Assembly: GCA_016714025.1 (NCBI GenBank)
Contig: JADJOB010000002.1
Coordinates: forward strand, 1,396,001-1,460,000
From: Saprospiraceae bacterium
GTDB lineage: Bacteria > Bacteroidota > Bacteroidia > Chitinophagales > Saprospiraceae
Length of the DNA: 64,000 nt
Reading direction: 5' to 3'
The notes under the pieces were generated by a model that had not been told where the DNA came from, made no database searches, and saw only the letters and a list, made by a program, of their open reading frames with translations. Shown here in pieces: positions 12,801 through 19,979 of the stretch. A program made the translations under genes and the position numbers. Position 1 is the first letter of the stretch. Every line of letters begins with the position of its first letter.

Positions 12801-15800
12801 ACAATATCTATACGAAGTGTGGACAAGTAAATCCAAGTAATCCACAAAGTGGTGAAGGATTATACAATGAATCCAGAATGGATTCAAACAATGATGGTAC
12901 ACCTGAAGAAGTAAGTAAAGTGTGTGGTGATTTACCATATGTAGTAAGTAGTAAAACGGTTACTGGTGTTACTCCATTGGGTGGAAACATGTTTAATGTA
13001 ACATACAAAATGGTCGTTCAAAACTTAGGTGGAATCAGCGGTCCATATGATCTTACGGATGTACCAGGTTTTGATGATGATATTACAATCAACACAGCAA
13101 GCTATACAACTGATGCGCCTGGAAATCCAGGAGGTCCATTGGCTGGAGTAGGACCATGGGTTCTTGCAAACGATCAGAATATTGTGAATGGTGCAGTTCA
13201 TACGTATAACTTGACTGTAAAAGTTACCTTAAATTTAGATCCTGCAAGTCCTGGTAATAATTCTTACACGAAGTGTGGTGCTGCTACTCCTGGTGATCCA
13301 ACAACTGGAGAAGGATTATACAATCAGGCTAAACTGGATATTAATAATGATGGGGTACCAGAAGATGTTGATGAAGCATGTGGAGATGTGCCTTATGTTA
13401 CTGCAAGTAAATCAATTGCTTCTATAACTCCATTGGGAGCAAACATGTATACAGTTAAGTATCAAATAAATGTTCAAAACTTAGGTGGAACTGCAGGCAT
13501 GTATGACCTGGTAGATCAACCTGGTTTGGATGATGATATTACAATGGGTTCTGTATCTTATACATCCGATGCACCAGGTAATTCTGGTGGTTCGTTGATT
13601 GGTACAGGTCCGTGGACCTTAGCAAACGATCAGGCGATTGGTATCGGTTCAACACATAGTTACATCATTACTGCAAAAGTTACTTTAGATCTTACAATTG
13701 GAAGTAGCGGTGATAATGTATATACAAAATGTGGTAACGCCATACCTGGTGATCCTACAGCTGGTGAAGGATTATACAATCAATCCAAACTGGATAACAA
13801 CAACGATGGTATTCCAGAGGAATTGGATGAAGTGTGTGGTGATTTACCATACGTAACAACAACCAAAACACTTACAAATATTTCTAATTTAGGAGGTCAC
13901 ATGTATAATGTAACCTACCAGTTAGAGGTTAAAAATTTGGGAGGTGCAAATGGTCAATATGATTTAACAGATGTACCTGGTTTTGATAATGACATTGCAA
14001 TTGGTTCTGCAACTTATGTTTCAACGGCACCTGGAAATCCAGGATCTGCTTTGATTGGTAGCGGTCCATGGAATTTAGCAAATGATCAAAACATTGGTGC
14101 ATTCTCGACGCATAATTATACGCTTACTGTTAAAGTCACTTTGAATCTTGAAACAGGAAGTGGTGGAGATGATATTTATACTAAATGTGGTGCTATCACA
14201 CCGGGTGATCCAACAACTGGAGAAGGATTGTACAATCAATCAAAAATGGATTCCAACAACGATGGAATTCCAGAAGAACTTCGGGAAGCTTGCGGTGATT
14301 TACCATATGTTGTGAATGCAAAAACAATTGCTTCAATAACACCATTGGGTGGCAATATGTATAATGTGGTTTACCAATTGGTAGTTAGAAATCTTGGAGG
14401 TACAGGAGGCATTTATGACTTGACAGATATTCCAGGATTTGATAATGACATTGTAATCAACAGTGCATCCTTTACAACAACAGGCCCGGGTGCTGCAGGT
14501 GCATTAGCTGGAGTAGGTCCTTGGACTTTGGCAAATGATGCAGTAATTGCTGCAGGTGCAACACATACATATACCATTACCGTGAAAGTAACCATCCAAA
14601 TGGAAGGTGGAGCTGGTAATGATGTTTATACAAAATGTGGAAACGCAACTCCAGGTGATCCTACAGCAGGTGAAGGTTTATACAACCAGGCTAAATTGGA
14701 TATCAACAACGATGGTACTCCAGAAGATGTTGATGAAGCTTGTGGGGATCTACCTTATGTTACAGCTGCTAAAACAGTTGCAAACATTACCAACTTAGGT
14801 GGACATATGTATAATGTTACTTACAATGTAGTTGTAAGAAATTTAGGTGGAGCAATTGGTCAATATGACTTGAATGACATTCCTGGATTTGATGATGACA
14901 TTACCATAAACAATGCATCCTTTACATCAAATGCACCTGGAAATGCAGGTGGACCATTAGCTGGTTCAGGTCCTTGGAATTTAGCCAACGATCAGAATAT
15001 CAATGCTGGTTCAACGCATACCTATGTATTAACAGTGAAAGTGACCATTGATTTACGTGCAACAAGTGGTGGTGATAATATTTATACTGCTTGTGGTCAA
15101 CTTTCAACACCTGGAGATCCATCTCCTGGTGAAGGCTTGTACAATCAGTCAACTATGGATTCCAACAATGATGGAATTCCAGAGGAATATGATGAAGCAT
15201 GTGCGGATCTTCCATATGTTGTTTCTAGTAAAACAATTACAAGCATTATCCCACTTGGTGGCGGAATGCATACTATAAATTATCAGTTAAAAGTTCAAAA
15301 TCTTGGAGGTGCTATTGGACAATATGATTTGACAGATGCTCCTGGTTTTGATGATGATTTAACAATAAATACAGCATCTTATACAACAACAGCACCTGGA
15401 AATCCAGGCGGTGCATTGGCTGGAAGTGGTCCGTGGGTTCTTGCAAATGACCAATCTATTGGAATTGGTTCAACGCATACCTACAATCTTACAGTGAAAG
15501 CAACCCTTGATTTCAGACCAGGATCTGGAGGCGATAATGTATACAGTGAATGTGGTAAAGCAACTCCTGGAACTCCAAAAGCAGGAGAAGGAGTCTTTAA
15601 CCAATCCAGAATGGACATCAACAACGACGGCACTCCGGAAGATGTGGATGATGTGTGTGGTGATATCGATATCGTCGACATGGCGATTCGCAAAACGACG
15701 GTTACCGCAGCACCTTACAGTTATGGACAATTGATTACGTTTAATTTGGAAGTGTTCAATCAAGGTAATATTCCATTGACAAGTATTGTTTTAAATGATT

Positions 15801-18800
15801 ACTTGCCAAGTGGATTTACCTTCAGCCCTGCTGACAATATCGCAGGATGGAGTCAAATCAATCCGGCATTATTGGAATACAATGCAGTAGCAAACGTTCC
15901 AAAATATTCTTCTGTAATTGTACCTCTTAAATTAAGAGTGGCAATGAGCAGTGGATACAAAGCGTGGTTCAATTATTCGGAAGTCAAATCTTATAAAGAT
16001 GTTTCTGGAAATGACAGAACGTTTGAAGAATTAGATAGTAAACCAAACTCCAATACACCTGCTGAGTTGGCAGTGTTACCGGGTGATCCAGGTGATGACA
16101 ATATCAATACAATGGATATTGGAGGAAATGAAGATGATCACGACCCTGCTGGATTTAATGTGTTTGACCTTGCATTGCGCAAAATAGCTAAAGGTGCGAA
16201 TCCATTAACCTACGGTGAAGTGGTTCCATTTGAAATTACCTTGTTTAATCAGGGAAGTATTTCAGCGATGAATCCTCAAGTAACGGATTATGTTCCAGCT
16301 GGATTCCAGTTTGTTCAAGCAAACAATCCAACATGGACATACAATGCAGGAACACGTGAAGCATTGACAACGTATTCCGGAAAAATTAAACCGGGTGATA
16401 GTGTGAAAATTACCATCAATTTAACCTTGTTGCCAAACCTTGGCAATCCAAGAGCATGGGATAACATTGGTGAAATTGAAACGGTCACAGATACTTTAGG
16501 AAATGTAATGACTGATTTTGACAGTAGCCCTGGTGGTACTAAAGATGATGATGGTCCTGCGATTGATGATGCAATCAATGATCCAAATGATCAGGATGAT
16601 CACGATCCATCGATAGGCCCAGTGTTTGACCTTGCCTTGAGAAAATATGTTAAAAACAAATTACCATATTATGCTCCGGGTGATGTAGTACCTTATACCA
16701 TTACTGTATTCAATCAGGGTAATATAACTGCTAAGAATATTCAGGTTAATGATTACATGCCTCAAGGATATGTCTTTGAAGCAGGTTCAAATCCTGGATG
16801 GGGATTTGTTGGTTCGACTTTGGTTTACAATAGTATTGCAAAATTGTATCCGGGCGATAGTGTGCAGTTGACATTAAATCTGAAAGTACAGATCGCAGCA
16901 ATTCCAACTTTATTGGATTGGGATAATTATGCAGAAATTCGTACGGCAAATGATACCTTAAATGTAAACAGAGACAATGATGATGCAGACAGTAAACCAA
17001 ACACCAACAGTGCTTGGGAAAGACAGGTTGTTGAAAATCATCCTTGGGATAATGTGATTGATGGAAATGGTCAAGTCGAAAACGAAGATGAAGACGACCA
17101 TGACTTCGAAAATGTAAAAGTAACCGGTGCAATTGGTGACCGCGTATGGGATGATTTGGATGGAGATGGTATTCAAGATCCAGGCGAACCAGGATTACCA
17201 AATGTAATCGCTAACTTATACGATTGCAGTACGCTAGCACTTGTTAAGAAAGATACTACAGATGCAAGCGGTATGTATTTGTTTGATTTCTTATTACCAT
17301 TGAAATCTTACTTTGTTAAATATGACTTCGGTTTAGTGCCTCCAGGTTATGGATTTACTTTCCAAAATCAGGGTGGTGATGACACGAAAGACAGTGATGT
17401 TGATGCAAATGGAGTTGGTCCATGCTTAACCATCCAACCAGGAAAGAGAGATTCAACTTATGATGCCGGTTTAGTTAAATTAGGTTCCTTCTCTGACTTT
17501 GTATGGGATGATAAAGATGGTGATGGTATTCAGGATCCAGGTGAAACTGGAATTCAGGGTGTCGTTGTAACTGTTTACAATGCAGTTACGAAGCTGCCAG
17601 TGAAAAATACCATTACAGACGTAAATGGATATTATTTATTGAAGGATTTATTACCTCAGGATTATTACCTCAAGTTTGAAGCACCTGCTGGTTATGTGAT
17701 TACTTTGGCTAACGCCACTGCAGATCATAAGGACAGTGATGTAGATAATACAAATGGTCCAGGTACAACTGCAACCACACACCTGTCACCTGATGAAGAT
17801 GACACAACCGTTGATGCAGGTTTCTACCGATGCATTATGGTTTGTGGTGATGTTTGGTATGATTTCGATATGGATGGTATTTACGATGCGGCTGAGAAAG
17901 GAATTAACGGTTTGCGTGTTTATATTATCGATGCAATCAGTGGTGCAACGGTTTCAACCTTGACTACCAGCGTAAAACCAGGTACACCTTCTGATGATGG
18001 TTACTTTAAAGCAGCATGTCTCAGACCAGGAACTTATTACATACGTTTTGAAAGACCGGGACATTTAGGAGCTAGTGAACCTTACAAAGGAAGCAATCCA
18101 AATAAAGACAGCGACATCTCTCACGAGAACGGTGTAAACACTACTAAGAAGTTTATCGTGGTGAGTGGGGATATGGTTTGTGGATATGGTGGTGGATTCC
18201 AGGTTAAGTCGATCGTAGGAGACCGTGTTTGGGTTGACCAAAACTTCAACGGAATCCAGGATCAGGGTGAAGCACCATTATCCGGTGTAAAAGTAGCAGC
18301 TTATAAGAGTACTGGAACGATGGTAAGTGAAGGTGTAACAGGTACTGATGGTCAATTTACATTGGACGGTATGATTCAAGGAGACTACTATGTTAAATTT
18401 GAATTACCAGGTACAAGCTATGGCTTTACAAGACCTCACGCTGGATTTGATGAAGTAGATAGTGATGTAGATGGAACATTCGGATACGGTAGTACTCAGA
18501 TGTATAGAATTCAAAGTGGTGAAGTCAGACCGACAATTGATGCGGGTGTTGTATCTCAGGTACTTGCCGTTGAATGGTTGAGTTTTGATGGAAACTACAA
18601 TGGAAGCTTTACTGAATTGGATTGGACGACCCGTGTGGATATCAATACAGATCACTTTGTAGTAGAAAGAAGACATGAATCCGAAACTGACTTCAAAGAA
18701 ATCGGACAAGTGGAAGCAAATAGCGACATGACATTGACTTCACATGAATACAACTTTGATGATTTTGATGTGACGCAATCAGGTGTTTACTATTATCGCT

Positions 18801-19132
18801 TGAAACAATTTGATAAGAATGGCAGATTTACTTACAGTAAGATCATTTCAATCCGCGTAACAACAGAAGATGAATTAAATGTATTCATCTATCCAAATCC
18901 GGTAAATGACTTGTTGAAAGTTGAACTCTGGATACCACAGGATACTGAATTGGATGTAAGAGTATTTGATCAGAATGGTAAAACGGTATTGTATGCTCCA
19001 TTTAGTGAATACAAAACTAAAGGTAAATACAGCGAACTTTTAAGTACCGCCAATTTGATTCAAGGTCAATATGTATTACAAATTAAAACGGTGTCAGGTG
19101 TAATTAACAAGAAGTTTACCGTTTCGAGGTAA
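845..19132 (+). CDS. Giant multidomain T9SS surface protein with 21 tandem DUF11-like repeats
   Basis: A single 6,095-residue frame (probably over 600 kDa) encodes a cell-surface adhesin-like protein. Domains in order, by approximate residue: hydrophobic segments at 13-28, 49-73 and 118-138; a DUF7948-type domain (from FMENKGQ at 163 to about 380); a propeller-like SBBP-type region (380-880); a GEVED domain (885-1050, ending GEVEDYY); three ~80-residue PKD-like units (1053-1297); three ~95-residue PKD-like units (1298-1586); a SprB-type repeat (1587-1660); 21 repeats of ~152 residues (1755-4940); three DUF11-type domains (from 4943, 5107 and 5260); four SdrD B-like domains with DxDGDG calcium-binding signatures (from 5429, 5545, 5666 and 5790); and a T9SS type A sorting domain (from FIYPNPVNDLLKV at about 6014). 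T9SS export and surface attachment follow from that tail. The start may instead be the ATG at 1187 (M115), which directly precedes a standard signal peptide ending LQAQ. A terminator follows the stop. Confidence 0.93.
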   Translation: MKTTTTQSLRMWMLCIVMFTAAILLAASINYSDFNLSGSFLNLLFNPGLFTAFVAGSFILYGCMYLFNFLLQIKDGFYKQWIKPVSWDSGSLTGNSLQSKASISTNSNINLTNSMSKFTFLLVGLTICIVGFTSNLQAQLVAENPLETRVKETLKQNAEVLRFMENKGQLENKNILYYLNGKQGSIYIEKDKIRFVAKDYLFVKNEKTKETDRFFNGAHQFTLNMEHSNPNAKVVLGKSFGTKYNFFIGEDQSKWVSGVQAAKDITLEEVYPGIDIRLYSNQDGSLEFDWIVDPGADYKNIDLRFEGQDKLSVSKDGSLNVGLRFTDVKFHIPETYQVTEAGKVPLDFAFNVKNDKNVSFKSKSKIDPNYPTVIDPVLSWGTFMDGNDPDFDQYLFAIQVDPNNGMVYCAGATNRNIPTGSAPYDADGYLNSISGFGTGATPRVAIVYRVNSTGSDLVDLTMYGPGSVSGSNTVVAYGLSLSTNRVFIGGRTTVSGLPMAGSPFDNSFDNNDGFVAVFSRDLGTLHYSTYLGGTGSEDLGVTSIRAIDDNSFVCGLTAEASLPGAYISGGAAQTGFGGASDMWIGKFTSLNTLSFGTYVGDAGTEIFNDLELFADGRVAFAGSGTGSLTEVNSAASRSTGSDLDGIVGVLNANGTAFNYLDEIGGAGDDKINDCGINGSTIFWTGSSADGFPTSSGAYDATNNGGLDVVVGSVSDVGGAASYKATLFGGGGDDIGSAIKRVMQTQCDGTEEAFLLVFGTTEDNANGIPTVNINGDPFYDATNNGGLDIYFAGFSDNVSSLVYATNIGGQYNDYLGDTGEPRGGNHLWVKGANVYCGTTTHSATHTPKIVDNTGFDQVKTNHANPASDDTHVLFSIQFTSLFETDYSDAPSSYGTPSHILDCAHIRINTLDAETGATPGVNANGDDNAGIDDEDGISTFPIYQSGGPQNISITVNSVMNSTGLSATLYGWIDLNNDGNFDNNEIATTPVANGFNGSKTLTWSGVTVTGNPSNQYLRLRLTTDALADDVNTTGLDERSTESAENGEVEDYYICVKPKAGADKNVDCIATFPGGSTTMAASGTGTWSAGAGNPGTALIVTPGSPTTVINSFSAAGTYTFVWTNATSCATDTALVTVTAKPNAGGNQTVSCVPSFPGGSATMGATGVGTWSAQAGNPGTATITSPNSPTTTIVNYSIAGSYNFIWTNTSGCNDTATITVTAKPNAGVDKNVSCVPSFPGGSTAMAATGSGTWTAHPSNQSSNIVSPSSPTTTINSFAGEGTYLYIWTVGSCTDTAAVIVSKGPVGSASPQSICSGTTSSVALNSSVPGTTFTWTAAQQSGATITGYSACNSACGTTIAQTLTNTTNNASGVVRYTVIPTAPNGCVGSSFTVDVTVNPTPVGSGSNQEICSGGTTSISLSSTVAGTTFTWTAVHTSGATITGFSNCVSACGNTISQTLTNTSNNASGVVCYYVTPLSPNGCPGTTFKIDVTVNPKPTGSANAQTICSGATTSVALNSTVPGTTFTWTAAQQSGATITGFSNCASACGTTIAQALTNTTNNNAGVVRYTVTPTSPDGCVGATFQVNVTVNPKPGVSVTTTPACIGFSNGTATAVVTGGSAPFSYDWSNGQNSATITNLANATYTVTVEDNNNCTNTASGTVQQQGISAMSANPSACNPANNTYSVSGSLTLVNPPSSGTLTVSIGASQQVFNAPFNSPTNYTITGLTADGAVHTVNAVFSGGTQCSKSVNYTAPVNCQPIITHSKSFVSATQTGAHSFSVVYTITVGNTGGDGQYDLKDVPGFDDDIAITSASFTSNAPGNPGGALAGTGPWTLANDQAILTGQTHTYTLTVNVTIDLSAGSSGNNSYTKCGTATPGNPTSGEGLYNESRLDTNNDGTPEETKKACGDIPYLDMTKSVASINPLGGNMYNVLYTITVKNLGGANGQYDLTDAPAFENDITIGSASYTSNAPGNAGSALAGTGPWILASDQGIIVGATHTYTLTVKVTLDLAGGGGDNVYTKCGAAIPGDPSSGEGLYNQSKMDTNNDGTIDETDEACGDLPYVTTTKSVSSIVALGGNMYNVIYSITAQNLGGATGQYDLSDVPNFDDDITIGSASFTTNAPGNPGGALAGTGPWTLANDQNISAGATHTYTLTVKVTIDLRATSGGNNVYTKCGTATPGDPAAGEGLYNQSKMDSNNDGTPEETREACADLPYIVNTKSIASISPLGGNMYNVAYSIQVKNLGGVNGSYDLIDAPGFDNDFSINSASYTSNAPGNPGLTLVGSGPWTLANDQNIVAGATHTYTLTVKVTLDLTPGSGGDNVYIKCGNSNPGDPQSGEGLYNQSRVDSNNDGIAEDTSEVCSDVPYVTTTKSITSISPLGGNMYNVSYTITAQNIGGINGQYDLTDTPGFDDDITINSASYTSNAPGNAGSALAGTGPWTLANDQSILVGATHTYTLIVKVTLDLSAGSGGNNTYKKCGTATPGDPAAGEGLYNQSTMDTNNDGVAEETKEACGDLPYITTTKSISAISNLGGNMYNVTYSITAQNLGGTTGQYDLSDVPGFDDDITINNASYTSNAPGNAGSALVGTGPWTLANDQSIVAGATHTYTLVVKVTLDLRTTSGGNNSYTKCGTATPGDPTSGEGLYNQSKMDTNNDGTPEETKEVCGDVPYITTVKTVNSVTPLGANMFNVSYQIQVKNTGGANGTYDLIDAPGFDNDFAINSSSYTSNAPGNAGSALAGTGPWTLANDQAILTGATHTYTVVVKVTLDLTAGSGGDNVYTACGSATPGDPTSGEGLYNRARVDINNDGIPEDTSETCADVPYITSNKSLTTIAPLGGNMYNVTYTITVQNLGASAGQYDLLDVPAFDNDITIGSASYTTTAPGNAGGALAGTGPWTLANDQAIVAGGTHTYTLVVKVTLDLTAGTSGDNIYTKCGNATPGNPTAGEGLYNESRMDSNNDGTPEETKKACGDLPYIVTTKTFTSKTDLGGNMYNVNYTITVQNLGGANGQYDLTDIPGFDDDITINNASYTSNAPGNGGAALAGTGPWTLANDQAILVGAVHTYTLTVKVTLDLNPASAGNNTYTKCGAAIPGDPTAGEGLYNQSKMDTNNDGIPEDVDEACGDLPYVSTTKTVASIAALGGNMFEVKYTIKVTNSGGANGQYDLTDIPGFDDDIAINSSSYASDAPGNSGGSLAGVGPWTLANDQAIGIGAIHTYTITVKVTIDLNPGSGGNNVYTKCGSAIPGDPTSGEGLYNQSKMDTNNDGIPEDTDEACGDLPYITSNKSITNIAPLGGNMYNVTYNITVQNLGAVNGQYDLTDIPGFDNDINIGSASFTTTAPGNPGGALAGSGPWTLANDQAITAGANHSYTITVKITLNLEPGSGGDDVYTKCGAVTPGDPAAGEGLYNQSKLDSNNDGVAEETKEACGDIPYVSATKTITSTAPLGGNMYNVTYSIVVRNLGGAVGQYDLSDVPAFDNDITIGSASYTTTAPGNPGGALAGTGPWTLANDQSIAIGATHTYTLTVKVTLDLNPGSGGDDTYTKCGAVNPGDPNAGEGLYNQSKLDSNNDGTPEDVDEACGDLPYVTSTKTITTITNLGGNMYNVSYAIVVKNLGGVNGTYDLSDVPGFDNDIAIGSASYTSTAPGNPGGGLVGVGPWTLANDQVIGVGATHTYTLTVKVTLDLRVGTSGDNIYTKCGNAIPGDPSSGEGLYNQSRLDSNNDGTPEETKEACGDLPYIINTKTVNSLTPLGGNMFNVKYNIAVKNIGGANGQYDLTDVPGFDNDFAIGSASYTSDAPGNAGNALAGSGPWTLANDQAITVGATHNYTVTVKVTLDLSQGSGGDNVYTKCGSVNPSDPNSGEGLYNLSKVDINNDGIPEDTSETCADIPYVTSAKTINSITSLGGHMYNVVYKIVVKNLGGAAGQYDLLDVPGFDNDITIGSASYSSDAPGNAGGSLAGVGPWSLANDQGINANATHTYLVTVKVTLDLNAASGGDNIYTKCGQVNPSNPQSGEGLYNESRMDSNNDGTPEEVSKVCGDLPYVVSSKTVTGVTPLGGNMFNVTYKMVVQNLGGISGPYDLTDVPGFDDDITINTASYTTDAPGNPGGPLAGVGPWVLANDQNIVNGAVHTYNLTVKVTLNLDPASPGNNSYTKCGAATPGDPTTGEGLYNQAKLDINNDGVPEDVDEACGDVPYVTASKSIASITPLGANMYTVKYQINVQNLGGTAGMYDLVDQPGLDDDITMGSVSYTSDAPGNSGGSLIGTGPWTLANDQAIGIGSTHSYIITAKVTLDLTIGSSGDNVYTKCGNAIPGDPTAGEGLYNQSKLDNNNDGIPEELDEVCGDLPYVTTTKTLTNISNLGGHMYNVTYQLEVKNLGGANGQYDLTDVPGFDNDIAIGSATYVSTAPGNPGSALIGSGPWNLANDQNIGAFSTHNYTLTVKVTLNLETGSGGDDIYTKCGAITPGDPTTGEGLYNQSKMDSNNDGIPEELREACGDLPYVVNAKTIASITPLGGNMYNVVYQLVVRNLGGTGGIYDLTDIPGFDNDIVINSASFTTTGPGAAGALAGVGPWTLANDAVIAAGATHTYTITVKVTIQMEGGAGNDVYTKCGNATPGDPTAGEGLYNQAKLDINNDGTPEDVDEACGDLPYVTAAKTVANITNLGGHMYNVTYNVVVRNLGGAIGQYDLNDIPGFDDDITINNASFTSNAPGNAGGPLAGSGPWNLANDQNINAGSTHTYVLTVKVTIDLRATSGGDNIYTACGQLSTPGDPSPGEGLYNQSTMDSNNDGIPEEYDEACADLPYVVSSKTITSIIPLGGGMHTINYQLKVQNLGGAIGQYDLTDAPGFDDDLTINTASYTTTAPGNPGGALAGSGPWVLANDQSIGIGSTHTYNLTVKATLDFRPGSGGDNVYSECGKATPGTPKAGEGVFNQSRMDINNDGTPEDVDDVCGDIDIVDMAIRKTTVTAAPYSYGQLITFNLEVFNQGNIPLTSIVLNDYLPSGFTFSPADNIAGWSQINPALLEYNAVANVPKYSSVIVPLKLRVAMSSGYKAWFNYSEVKSYKDVSGNDRTFEELDSKPNSNTPAELAVLPGDPGDDNINTMDIGGNEDDHDPAGFNVFDLALRKIAKGANPLTYGEVVPFEITLFNQGSISAMNPQVTDYVPAGFQFVQANNPTWTYNAGTREALTTYSGKIKPGDSVKITINLTLLPNLGNPRAWDNIGEIETVTDTLGNVMTDFDSSPGGTKDDDGPAIDDAINDPNDQDDHDPSIGPVFDLALRKYVKNKLPYYAPGDVVPYTITVFNQGNITAKNIQVNDYMPQGYVFEAGSNPGWGFVGSTLVYNSIAKLYPGDSVQLTLNLKVQIAAIPTLLDWDNYAEIRTANDTLNVNRDNDDADSKPNTNSAWERQVVENHPWDNVIDGNGQVENEDEDDHDFENVKVTGAIGDRVWDDLDGDGIQDPGEPGLPNVIANLYDCSTLALVKKDTTDASGMYLFDFLLPLKSYFVKYDFGLVPPGYGFTFQNQGGDDTKDSDVDANGVGPCLTIQPGKRDSTYDAGLVKLGSFSDFVWDDKDGDGIQDPGETGIQGVVVTVYNAVTKLPVKNTITDVNGYYLLKDLLPQDYYLKFEAPAGYVITLANATADHKDSDVDNTNGPGTTATTHLSPDEDDTTVDAGFYRCIMVCGDVWYDFDMDGIYDAAEKGINGLRVYIIDAISGATVSTLTTSVKPGTPSDDGYFKAACLRPGTYYIRFERPGHLGASEPYKGSNPNKDSDISHENGVNTTKKFIVVSGDMVCGYGGGFQVKSIVGDRVWVDQNFNGIQDQGEAPLSGVKVAAYKSTGTMVSEGVTGTDGQFTLDGMIQGDYYVKFELPGTSYGFTRPHAGFDEVDSDVDGTFGYGSTQMYRIQSGEVRPTIDAGVVSQVLAVEWLSFDGNYNGSFTELDWTTRVDINTDHFVVERRHESETDFKEIGQVEANSDMTLTSHEYNFDDFDVTQSGVYYYRLKQFDKNGRFTYSKIISIRVTTEDELNVFIYPNPVNDLLKVELWIPQDTELDVRVFDQNGKTVLYAPFSEYKTKGKYSELLSTANLIQGQYVLQIKTVSGVINKKFTVSR
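6110..15660 (+). repeat. 21 tandem ~455-bp coding repeats
   Basis: Counting the recurrent K(S/T)...LGGNMYNV...YDL.D.PGFD(D/N)D unit gives 21 copies. The first starts at about 6115 and the last at about 15224, an average period of about 455 bp (152 residues). Each copy ends with a block of the form CG...PGDP..GEGLYNQS..D.NNDG.PE...E.CGDLPY, so there are two conserved cysteines and one DxNNDG motif per unit. Copy 1 is the most divergent at its start. Copies 6 and 10 share a 61-bp identical DNA tract (8735-8795 and 10559-10619). Confidence 0.93.
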
Positions 19133-19154
19133 AAAAATATAGAACAAAATGAAA

Positions 19155-19202
19155 GGGCCTGCTTCAATTTATTGTAGCAGGCTCTTTTTTTTTTTTTTTT
19201 TA
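19155..19202 (+). terminator. Rho-independent terminator of the giant gene
   Basis: A 9-bp stem (19155-19163 with 19176-19184, one G-T pair) and a 12-base loop are followed by a T-tract of about 17, starting 22 bases after the stop codon. Confidence 0.9.
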
Positions 19203-19212
19203 TAAAAAAAAA

Positions 19213-19252
19213 TAGACGACTGGACGGCTGAACGACTGTTGGACTGGACGAC
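19213..19252 (+). repeat. Low-complexity GACTGGACGAC-type repeat, upstream copy
   Basis: Short degenerate copies of GACTGGACGAC lie just after the terminator. Their reverse complement (GTCGTCCAGTC) forms the longer block at 19836-19978, so the two blocks flank the four-helix-bundle gene in inverted orientation. Confidence 0.7.
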
Positions 19253-19385
19253 TTAATACCATAAGTATTGAATATTTGATTGACAGTAGGTGTAAAAAAT
19301 TTATATAGTAGTATACAAAATTTTGAATTAGATAAATTCGAAGGATTTATTAAATTTGAATATTTAACGCCTAAAAATTAATACT

Positions 19386-19739
19386 GTGAGAGATTACACA
19401 AAACTTGATGCATTTAATTTGTCCGATGATTTAGTATTGGAAGTTTATAGACTGACCAGCCAGTTTCCAAAGTTTGAACTATATGGCTTGACTTCTCAAA
19501 TTAGACGGGCGATTATTTCTGTGCCATCCAATATTGTCGAAGGAAACTGCAGAAATAGCCAAAAAGAATATTATAGATTTCTAGAAATAGCCTTTGCTTC
19601 ATTAAAAGAATCTAGATATCAAATGAATCTTGCATCTAGACTGAATTACCTTGAACTAAAAGATTTTCAATCGTGTGATGAAAAGTTTCAAAGAGTTGAA
19701 CATGTTTTATTTGCTCTGGTTAGGAGTATGAAATGTTAG
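19386..19739 (+). CDS. Four-helix bundle protein (23S rRNA intervening-sequence protein family)
   Basis: A 117-residue protein starting at GTG. The motifs SQIRRAIISVPSNIVEGNCR near residues 39-58 and EYYRFLEIAFASLKE near 62-76 are the signature of the four-helix bundle family TIGR02436, first described from open frames inside 23S rRNA intervening sequences and related to the Avd accessory protein of diversity-generating retroelements. No rRNA or reverse transcriptase is present here, so this is a stand-alone member, common in Bacteroidota and of unknown function. It is isolated between inverted low-complexity repeats, with no operon partner. The family call is strong; the role is unknown. Confidence 0.88.
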   Translation: MRDYTKLDAFNLSDDLVLEVYRLTSQFPKFELYGLTSQIRRAIISVPSNIVEGNCRNSQKEYYRFLEIAFASLKESRYQMNLASRLNYLELKDFQSCDEKFQRVEHVLFALVRSMKC

Positions 19740-19835
19740 TCCCAGTGATATGGCTAAATTTTATGGAATTGAAGGGATAAATAGAATTTTTTAGTTTTAC
19801 AGGCCCCCGAAAAAACATAAATCATTTAGGTCCAC

Positions 19836-19978
19836 ACTCAATCCGTCCAGTCCTCCATCCGTCCAGTCCTCCAGTCGTCCAGTCCTCCAGTCGTCCAGAC
19901 CTCCAGTCGTCCAGACCTCCAGTCGTCCAGTCGTTCCGCCCTTCAGCCTTCAGCCTTCAGCCCTCCCGTCCTTGTCCG
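19836..19978 (-). repeat. Low-complexity CAGTCGTCCAGTCCTC repeat
   Basis: Around a dozen irregular copies of GTCCAGTCCTCCA/GTCGTCCAGTC, ending in a CTTCAGCC-type run, fill the space between the four-helix-bundle gene and the 3' end of lon. They are the inverted complement of the block at 19213-19252. Confidence 0.8.
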
Positions 19979-19979
19979 A

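Noticed and set aside
16746..17201. 151-codon open frame antisense to the giant gene
   Set aside because: Shadow of the sense reading of Asp/Asn-rich DNA; composition (very His/Leu/Pro-rich) is not protein-like.
19386..19739. Avd accessory protein of a diversity-generating retroelement
   Set aside because: No reverse transcriptase, template repeat or variable repeat is present nearby; the stand-alone four-helix family fits better.
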